64,000 bases of DNA from Diadophis punctatus similis (lineage: Eukaryota; Chordata; Lepidosauria; Squamata; Dipsadidae), in contig JALIGW010000005.1 in assembly GCA_023053685.1 (NCBI GenBank), positions 28,074,501 through 28,138,500 on the forward strand, written 5' to 3'. The first letter of the stretch is position 1. Each line of letters starts with the position of its first letter. A program made the position numbers and the translations under genes. Positions 56,379-64,000 of this stretch are shown here, piece after piece. The notes beneath the pieces are model-generated. The model was not told the origin of the DNA and did no database searches. It saw only the letters and a list, made by a program, of their open reading frames with translations.

Positions 56379-57146
56379 AAGCAGATGCAATCTGCACAAG
56401 TATCCAATTTCACCGTATATTGCATGGATCACGAGAAGGGAAGAACTTTATATGTCCATTTTTCTGTAACTAATCTATCTTCTCTTTTTGACGTTATGTG
56501 TGGTGGGGGTGTATGAGGGACGGGAGAGAGATGGGATGGATACTTTTGAGGAATGTATATGAAGGAGGAAAAACTGAGCTTGACCAAAACTTTGTGCACT
56601 TTCCATCTGCAGTTGCTACCAGGACAAGACCTTTACAGAAATAGTTCTAAAACCTCCTATCCTGATTTTATTAATCCTTGACTTTAGTAGCTTACATTAA
56701 AGCACATTATGCAACTACATTGATTGCATTTTTGGAGTGTCATTGCTTTGTTTTTAAAGGTTTTACAAACCTGTTATCCAGAGCGAGCTTTAGTTTATTG
56801 ATTACTTATTTATTGTTATCTCACCTTTATTTTTATAAATAACACAAAGCGGCAAACATACCTAATGCTTCTTTCTTTTCCTACTTTTACCACAACAACT
56901 ATCTTAGAGGTGAGTTGGGCTGAGACAGAATGTTTCAAAGTCACCCAGCCAGGTTTTTTTTTTTGCCTAAGGGGGGAGTAAAACTCACAGTCTCCTGATT
57001 TCTAGCCTGGTGCCTTAACCATGGTACAAACTGGTTCTCTCTTCAGAGTCACAAAATAACAAATAAACCACTACATAAATCATAAATGAGGTGAATTACA
57101 AAGGATTCATAACTCAAGACAACACTGTTGAAACACAAGACACAGT
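56379..57146 (-). other. GRK5: GRK5 upstream intron, no gene seen
   Basis: No coding or repeat feature that I can name. Confidence 0.5.
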
Positions 57147-57380
57147 AATAGCAAGAGCAAGAGCACTTAAGACTTATATACCGCTTCACAGGGCTTTACA
57201 GCCCTTTCTAAGTGGTTTACAGAGTCAGCAAATTGCCCCCAACAACCCGGGTCCTCATTTTATCAACTTCAGAAGGATGGAAGGCTGAGTCAACCTTGAG
57301 CCAGTAAGAATCAAACTGCTGACAGTCGACAGAATTAGCCTACAGTACTGCATTCCAACCACTGCGCCACCATGGCTCTT
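57147..57380 (-). mobile_element. Sauria-type SINE
   Basis: Reversed copy: AATAGCAAGAGCAAGAGCAC tail, TTATATACCGCTTCACAGG, TTGCCCCCAACAACCCGGG, GGATGGAAGGCTGAGTCAAC and the head ending GCGCCACCATGGCTC. Moderately diverged. Confidence 0.88.
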
Positions 57381-57735
57381 TTAATTGTTAATTGTTTCAT
57401 CTCAGATGTCTAATAAAATAAAGATCTGCAGTCTGAGTAGCTCTGAGAACATCACTGGCAAAAAGACCCTATTTTTAAGATGTTGGCTGCTATGTTGTCT
57501 CATTTGACAATACCCACCAAAATGTTTCAGCTGCAAATAGCAAGGAGGAAACAAAGAACAGGGAGTCTCAAAGGTGCTTTTTCAAAGGCAACTGGACTAT
57601 TTTTTTTCTTTAAGGAAGAAGAACAAGACATTTCATTTTTCATCAAGAAGCTTCATCAGTTGTGATGATGGGGTGGATGGAAAGATATGACCTTGATGAC
57701 TGAGAATCTCCACAAATAAACAATATGGATGAATG

Positions 57736-57864
57736 CAGTGGTGGGTTCTAAATTAGATCGCCACCAGGCGGGTGGGCGGAGCATCCCGGGCGGGTGGGCA
57801 GAGCCTCCTGCTGCCACACTACCAGTTCTAAGAACTGGTCCAAACCAGGAGCAACCCACCGCTG
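57736..57864. mobile_element. Short hAT element
   Basis: CAGTGGTGGGTTCTAAATTA to GAGCAACCCACCGCTG, with a perfect 8-bp duplication GATGAATG (57728-57735, 57865-57872). 129 bp with two GGCGGGTGGGC blocks. Confidence 0.9.
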
Positions 57865-57910
57865 GATGAATGTACAGAGAAGGTATCTCCCAGTACCAGG
57901 TTGTTTAGAT

Positions 57911-58092
57911 CAGGGGTCCCCAACCCCTGGTCCATGAACAGGTCCATGACATGCCAGAAACCAGGCTGCGCAAATAAGTAAAGCCCGTCCACGAGACGCA
58001 GGCAGCACATGAAACCATGCCCCCTCTGGTCCGTGGAAAAACTCTCTTGCCACAGAACTGGTCCCTGATGCCCAAAAGGTTGGTAGGCGCTG
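57911..58092. mobile_element. Non-autonomous hAT element
   Basis: CAGGGGTCCCCAACCCCTGG to AAAAGGTTGGTAGGCGCTG. Flanks GTTTAGAT (57903-57910) and ATTTAGAT (58093-58100) differ at one base. TGGTCCGTGGAAAAACTCTC is a conserved internal piece of this Charlie-like family. Confidence 0.85.
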
Positions 58093-58204
58093 ATTTAGAT
58101 CCTTAAAGGTCGAGACCAATATCTTACATCAACTGAAAACATTAGCCAACATATAACAAAATAAGTCTAATATGCTATGAACAGAAAGTAAGTATGGTAC
58201 AGTG

Positions 58205-58529
58205 CAGGGGTGGGTTCCTCCCGGTTCGGACAGTTCGCCTGAACTGGTAGTGGCCCACTGGTGATGTCATGATGACATCACCGACCCGGCTCGATCGGTG
58301 CCGGTCTGTGGGAGCCGCCATCTTTTAAAAAAATTTGTTTTCTTCTGCGCATGTGCAGAAGCTGAGTTTCTGGCACTGTGCATGCAGTCGTCATCTTGTT
58401 TTTGGCGTTTTTATTTTTAAACATTTTGGGGGGGGGTTTGCACTGCACGTGCACGCACGGCCACAAGGTGCGACCATGCGGCCCGGGAGGAAGTGAAGCG
58501 GCAGCGAGGTAAGTTGGAACCAACTCCTG
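58205..58529. mobile_element. Non-autonomous hAT element
   Basis: CAGGGGTGGGTTCCTCCCGG to TTGGAACCAACTCCTG, with a perfect 8-bp duplication GTACAGTG (58197-58204, 58530-58537). Relative of 18150-18509. Confidence 0.92.
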
Positions 58530-59562
58530 GTACAGTGGTTAAAACACCAGGCTAGAAACTATGAGACTCTGAGCCTAGTCTTGCCTTAAACACAAAGCCA
58601 GCTGACCAGTTGCTGTCTTTCAACCCCAGGAAGCAGGCAATGGCAAGCTACTGTACTTCCAAAATATCTTGCCAAGAAAACTGCAAGGACTTGCCCAGGA
58701 ATCAACAGTGACTTGAAAGTGCCAAAAACAAAACAAAACATCGAAGCAGAGCCGAAGTTTGGTGGAAGTAATTTTTCATAAACTAAAGTCCTAAAGGACA
58801 GTTCCACCCAGAATGTTACATTTGTCTAATCTGATAGCATGATGCAAAGGGTCTGTCCTAGACATGCAGATGCGAAAGGACCGGTGAGGCTCTAAACCTC
58901 ATCTGTGCAGGGAAGAGGAGAGAGAATGATAAGGATAGAAACCTGTTTTAGATGCTTTGTCCATCAGCACTGCTTAATGTATTAGGATCTTTTATAAGGC
59001 TACTGCAGTGGTGGCCAACCTGAAGCGTCCCATGCGCCAATTTGCCCAGGCGTCCTGGGTGGGCGGGCCTGCCTGGATGCCGCCATTTGAGTTTTGCCTT
59101 CTGCGCATGCGCAGAACGCTTTGCGCATGCGCAGAGGGCAAAAGACCGCAAATGACAGCATCCAGGTGGGGGGGGAAGCGGGAGGGAGGCTCTGCCGGCC
59201 GCTTCCTTTCCTTGCCTCCCACTGCTTTTCGGCTCTGCCGCCGCTGCTGTCTCCTCCTTTTCTCGCCTCCTGCCGCAGGAGGCGAGGAAAGGAGGAGGCA
59301 GCAGCGGCGGCTGCAGAGCTGAAAAGCGGTGGGAGCCGAAGGGGAGGCTCCGTCGCCGCAACAGCCCCGGACCTACGACAAAGAAAGAGGCAGGGTCACC
59401 TTCACACTCACGAAGGGCCCGCCTGCACCGCATTCACCTCCGGGACTGGGAATCCCCCGCTTTGCAAACCCGGTGTTGCCAGAGAACCCCAAAGCTCCCC
59501 ATTTGGCAGGGCTCCGTTCCCGAGCTTGGCTCCCTCCATTGGAGGGCGGCTGGCCAGCCGGG

Positions 59563-59958
59563 CAAGCAAGGCTTTGGGCGGCTGGGCGAGCGAGGCTTTG
59601 GGCGACGGGCGGCGGGCAGGCGGCGGCCGCATCCGGCCAAGCGCTCGCTCGCTCCCCCCACCGGCCCTCCCAGAGCAGCTCCGGGGACATAAAGGAGGCG
59701 GATGGACATCTTGGAAAGCTGCAGGCGGGGGAAGGGCGCCAAAGGAAGCACTACTTACGGTTCCTGAAGCCGCCTGGCAGAAAGCGCGCCCGGGGAGGCG
59801 GGCATGGAGGAGCGGTGAAGGCGAGGCGCTCCCGTCCGGGCGAGGGACGGTCGCCGAGGAGGAAGGCCTGCGCCTCCGCCTGCGGAACTTGGCCCCAGCC
59901 CGCCGCTCCCCAAAGCCCAGTGTTGCAGGTGCCTTCAGGAGCCCTGAAGCTCTGCCGG
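59563..59958. repeat. Left arm of 396-bp inverted repeat
   Basis: Complement of 59999-60394 with few mismatches (for example CAAGCAAGGCTTTGGGCGGC pairs with GCCGCCCAAAGCCTCGCTCG). Equal arm lengths mean no net indels since duplication. Confidence 0.9.
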
Positions 59959-59998
59959 CCGCCTCCTTTCTTCGCCTCCCGCCTCCCCTTCGGCTCTG

Positions 59999-60394
59999 CC
60001 GGCAGAGCTTCAGGGCTCCTGAAGGCACCTGAAGCGCTGGGCTTTGGGGAGCGGCGGGCTGGGGCCACGTTCCGAAGGCGGAGGCGCAGGCCTTCCTCCT
60101 CGGCGACCGTCCCTCGCCCGGACGGGAGCGCCTCGCCTTCGCCGCTCCTCCATGCCCGCCTCCCCGGGCGTGCTTTCTGCCAGGCGGCTTCAGGAACCGT
60201 AAGTAGTGCTTCCTTCGGCACCCTTCCCCCGCCTGCAGCTTTCCAAGATGTCCATCCGCCTCCTTTATGTCCCCGGAGCTGCTCTGGGAGGGCCGGCGGG
60301 GGGAGCGAGCGAGCGCTTGGCCGGATGCGGCCGCCGCCTGCCCGCCGCCCGTCGCCCAAAGCCTCGCTCGCCCGGCCGCCCAAAGCCTCGCTCG
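59999..60394. repeat. Right arm of 396-bp inverted repeat
   Basis: Carries CTCCATGCCCGCC (ATG at 60152) and CAGGAACC followed by GTAAGTAG (donor-like GT at 60199). The same pair occurs on the minus strand in the left arm (ATG 59805-59803, GT 59758-59757). Confidence 0.9.
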
Positions 60395-60614
60395 AATGGC
60401 CCGCCAGCTGCCCTCCGGGCAAGTGGGAGGCGAGGAAAGGAGGAGGCAGCAGCGGCGGCAGAGCCGAAAGCAGTGGGAGGCAAGGAAAGGAGGCGGCTGG
60501 CAGAGCCTCCCCTTCGGCTCTGCCGGTCGCTTCCTTTCCTCGCCTCCCACCGCCCCTTCGGCTCTGCGCACGGCGGGGAGAGCTGCGTGACCCGTGTCCT
60601 ACCTGGGACTTGTT

Positions 60615-60751
60615 CCGTCGCGTTCCTCGGTAGTGTGTCCAGGGCAGCCCATTCTAAAAAAGAAAGTCTCGCGAGTTCAAACTTCTCAAACTCGCGAGAC
60701 GATCTCTTTTAGAACGGGCTGCCCTGGACACAATACTGAGGAACGCGACGG
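60615..60751. repeat. 137-bp hairpin with CTCGCGAG motifs
   Basis: CCGTCGCGTTCCTCGG pairs with CTGAGGAACGCGACGG, GTGTCCAGGGCAGCCC with GGGCTGCCCTGGACAC, and GTCTCGCGAGTT with AACTCGCGAGAC. The loop is about 10 nt. It lies inside the foldback hAT. Confidence 0.9.
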
Positions 60752-60827
60752 TGGATGCGCCACTTGAAATCGTGGAATGCGCCACATTTGGCGCATGCGC
60801 CACGGTTTGGCCACCCCTGGGCTACTG

Positions 60828-62897
60828 CAACTGCCTCCTGCATATATATGAATGGTCACCTAGCTTGACTGGAAAAACACAGCTGTAATAATGATTGCAC
60901 ACGTTGAAGTTAAGTGTTTTGTTCACACTCCAGTGCATTGTGAAGCACCTTTTTCAAAAGCTTGGCATAGCTGTACTACTGAACCATTCATTCCCACTTA
61001 GTTTTATTCATGGTTTGGTCATCTGCATTACATACAAATAAAGGCTCACAGATGCAGTCTCCATGAAAAACGGTCTTTATTCATATCTCCCATTGCAGTG
61101 AAACAGAATTTGAAATAGTTAGAGTCACGATGCTTCGTTTGATGGATATAAAACAGGATCTATGGACAAAATAATGAAGGAACAGCTGTATAAAGAAGGA
61201 TAGACTCAGTTGCAGTGGTGATGAGGGCAGAGTTAGAATTGTTGAAGGACCAGATGAGGGATAGATTGTCATAGGAAAAAAATCTAGACGTCATAAGAGT
61301 TTATTTTCACTGTAATGACAGTAAGGTACATAATCAAAAATCCAATCGATGGAAAGCAATGTTGATGTCACCAAAAGTTTCCACAATGGTCTGGCAGAAC
61401 TTAGTCTGATAACTTAGCAACTACTTCTGAATTTTGATTTTAAGGAATATTCTGATGGAGCATCTATCATTTCCATAGTAATTGCATTGTTTACTATTTG
61501 CTCAATAGCCTTGCAGTATCTAAAACAATGAATATTTAAGCCTGGAGCAAAGGAAGAAAATCTCTTCAATTCCCCTTTGTTTGAAAGTGTGGAGCCTAAG
61601 AGAAGACATCAATCTTTTTGTTTGGTATGAATTTCTGGGCAGAAGCATGCAAAACCAAGATATTTGTAGTACCTCTGACATGAGTTCCAAAATATTGAGA
61701 ATGAATAGCTAATTTGTGTTCTAATTTGAAGGGATAAATATGCAACACATTAGATGAAAAATGATGTTTTGCCACGAACTTGGGGGGAAAAGGGGAAACA
61801 AACTGCAAGTTTGAATAATGGTGAAAATTATGAATTACTGTACTATAATTGAAAAACTTGATCAGTCTTTATCAAAGCTTTTTTGTAGAAACAATACAGC
61901 TGTGTGCTACTAAAACATACCATTTATGTGTTGGTCTCATATTTTCTCGGAAGGAGCTCAGAAGCCTATATACTGTATATGAATAATGCTTGAAACAAGC
62001 TCAACTACATAACTTAATAATGTGCCTTACAGATTCTTTGGATCTCTGACAAAAATCACATTTAATAAAAAGATTATATATGTGGTACTATGCCCACCAA
62101 ATATTATTCTGTAAAAGGTTGTCCATACTACCCTATCTTTGAAATAGTGTTTATTTTCTTTTTAAAAAATGATGTGTGGAAAATGGCATATTCTATCATC
62201 ATTTGCCAATAATACATGAGAAGAGAAATAGTCAAAATTGTTTATTTTTGTCTGTTTAAAAATTGTCTCTTTAATACACAAACGGAAAGAAAAAAAGTTA
62301 AACTTGCACTTGGCTTATAAACAGCTGACTAAAGGCTTGAAAGCAGCGATAGAGAAGACCGTGAGAAAGCTACTGATTCTAAAGAAATAGAAACTTAAGG
62401 CAGTCTCTTCATTTTTTTTAAAATTCTGGAGCAGCTAAATTCCACTGATAGGAAAAATGTTTAATAATTACACAGTCTGCTTATAGTAAACCAATGCAAA
62501 GAATTAGCCCTGCTAATGCAATCTTTGCCAAAAATAGAACAGCAATGGGAATCAGGGGTGATATAAGGGACAAAATCACAGAGTATGACACTCCACAATC
62601 TCAATCTCTCTCTCTCTCCCTGAACATCTGTCCAGCTGTTCCCCTCTTCAGGAATTCAGCTAAATATACAAAAGAGTTCAAACTGCTCACAGTACTAGCT
62701 TCATATTTTCTCCAACTTCTGCATGGAACTGGATATTCTGAAGGAGAGCAATACTTTTGCTTAACTGAACTACTAAAGTCCCAGATCATGTCAAGGAGAG
62801 GAAATCAGGGAGAAAAAAGAAAAGGGCCAGAATGCTCTTTCCATTTTCTGTTCAGTCTGAAGCTTCTCACTTATTCAACTGAATACTCTAAGCCCAT
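60828..62897 (-). other. GRK5: GRK5 upstream intron, no gene seen
   Basis: AT-rich, unique-looking. No GRK5 exon, tRNA or named repeat. A short CTCTCT run is at 62605-62618. Confidence 0.5.
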
Positions 62898-63100
62898 ATA
62901 TCATATCATATCATATCATATCATATCATATCATATCATATCATATCATATCATATCATATCATATCATATCATATCATATCATACCATACCATATCACA
63001 TATCACATATCACATATCACATATCACATATCACATATATCATATAGACTATATCATATAGACTATATCATATATCATATATCATATATCATTTATCATT
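62898..63100 (+). repeat. (ATATC)n microsatellite drifting in unit
   Basis: About 19 perfect TATCA pentamers, then TACCA variants, then a longer CATATCA/CACATAT unit, then irregular TATCATATA. The open frame of repeated Ile-Ser-Tyr-His codons across it is an artefact. Confidence 0.95.
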
Positions 63101-64000
63101 TCTTAACCTGGGGGGGGGACAGCTGTAAAATGTAGGTGTTTCAGCTGCAAATTTCCAGGTCAGGAAGTTTCCTAAACAATTTAGACTTCTTTTAGAAAAA
63201 CTAGTGCTAGAGAGGAAAGAAAAGTGAGAGTTGGAACAATAGAAGAACAGGACTAGAGAAGACACAATAATGTTCACAGCATAAAAGGCAATCGCCTAAA
63301 GAAGAGAAACTCATACCAAATGTTATTTTTAAGAGGTCTGAAGGACTTCGTAATATTTCACCCAGACTGTTAACAGAATTCACAGGGTTATTTTTTTTAA
63401 AAAAATATGGTTTTGGTATGATTAATTTTTTTTAAAAAAAACCTGCATAGGTAAATATAAAATTTAGGCTGAAACAAAGTATTTAAAGAAGAGAGCATGT
63501 GTTATTGATCATTAACATGTTCATGGCTTTGGATCAATACAGTAAGTCTGATCTGCTGGCTAACAGGGAGGGGACTCCTACCGCTAACATGGGCATGGGC
63601 AATTGGAAACTTGAATAGGATTGCTGAAAGGAAGGAAGTGCCCTACTTACTGAGGGAGATGGGACTTGCAGCTCAGTCCCTTTTAAAACTTAGTACTTTG
63701 TGTAAGCTGTAATCAAGCGTTTATCTGGAAGCATCTCACACATTTTGGATTATGTACTGTGTGTGCAATAAGCAACAATGATACTGATGAGACTGTCAGA
63801 TTTCTTGATGCTGTTTGTATAATGTATGTTACTACAGTTATTAATAGGTATGATATAAGGAAGGCATAAAAATGAGGAAATGAGTGAATCTGGTGAAAAC
63901 TGATAGACATTCACCATGGCAATCAAAGAAATAATTCAGGAGCTAGAAATCTGGATGTCCAGAGATTGCCGTTAGCCGGAGGCAGAACAGAAGAAAGAGA
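63101..64000 (-). other. Window end, no gene seen
   Basis: Probably still GRK5 upstream intron. No exon or named repeat recognised. Confidence 0.4.

Larger units (their letters stand above)
59006..60819. mobile_element. 1.8-kb GC-rich foldback hAT element
   Basis: Termini are CAGTGGTGGCCAACC and GGTTTGGCCACCCCTG, with a perfect 8-bp duplication GGCTACTG (58998-59005, 60820-60827). 1814 bp, very CpG-rich against an AT-rich intron. Two inverted arms of equal length (59563-59958 and 59999-60394, 396 bp each) surround a 40-bp centre. A further hairpin lies at 60615-60751. Open frames of 312-434 codons run on both strands through the arms, but they mirror one another, match no family and follow base composition, so I do not call them genes. 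No hAT transposase is present. Confidence 0.88.

Noticed and set aside
59094..60633. Open frames of 312, 434 and 387 codons on both strands
   Set aside because: They lie wholly in a CpG-rich foldback transposon, mirror one another through the inverted arms, lack known domains and follow base composition.
62494..63135. 213-codon frame with repeated Ile-Ser-Tyr-His
   Set aside because: Its second half is a translated ATATC microsatellite and the first half matches nothing.
46839..64000. GRK5 exons 1-4
   Set aside because: No segment with splice sites and GRK5-like N-terminal sequence (such as KYLTPK) was found; they are most likely beyond the window.

Overview
The window is vertebrate nuclear DNA, most likely from a squamate reptile and probably a snake. 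The sequence shows a split protein kinase gene with GT-AG introns, four Sauria-type tRNA-derived SINEs, CR1- and L2-like LINE pieces, about twenty short hAT-type DNA transposons, a Penelope-like fragment and long tetra- and pentanucleotide microsatellites. The species assignment is an inference from this repeat mix.

Only one real gene is visible. It is GRK5 (G protein-coupled receptor kinase 5), on the minus strand. Twelve coding exons lie between 46838 and 12610 and read without interruption for 476 codons plus a stop. They correspond to residue 114 onward of the human protein and, if the usual 16-exon structure holds, to exons 5-16. The N-terminal exons lie beyond the right edge, so 46839-64000 is upstream intron. 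The 3' UTR runs left of 12610 and its end is uncertain. The first 10-12 kb is downstream intergenic DNA in which I find no gene.

Layout: 1-2750 holds a Sauria SINE, a LINE-like remnant with a repeated segment, and a GC-rich foldback hAT piece. 2750-12609 is mostly unique AT-rich sequence with three clean hAT insertions and the GRK5 3' UTR. 12610-46838 is GRK5. Its 12.1-kb intron 12 (18823-30926) carries a nested stack: a CR1 LINE holding one L2-like LINE and two hAT elements. Introns 9 and 10 carry three solo LTRs, two of them from one family with perfect 5-bp target duplications. 46839-64000 holds more SINEs, hATs (one inside another), a Penelope-like piece with a hammerhead-like motif, long ATTTT and ATATC arrays, and a 1.8-kb GC-rich foldback hAT at 59006-60819 that looks like it carries genic CpG-island sequence.

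No operon-like or multigene system is present. The most interesting material is in the transposons. The hAT copies fall into two classes that differ in both terminal sequence and target-site duplication. The 1.8-kb element has two 396-bp inverted arms, each with an ATG and a splice-donor-like site. The Penelope-like fragment retains a recognisable hammerhead core.
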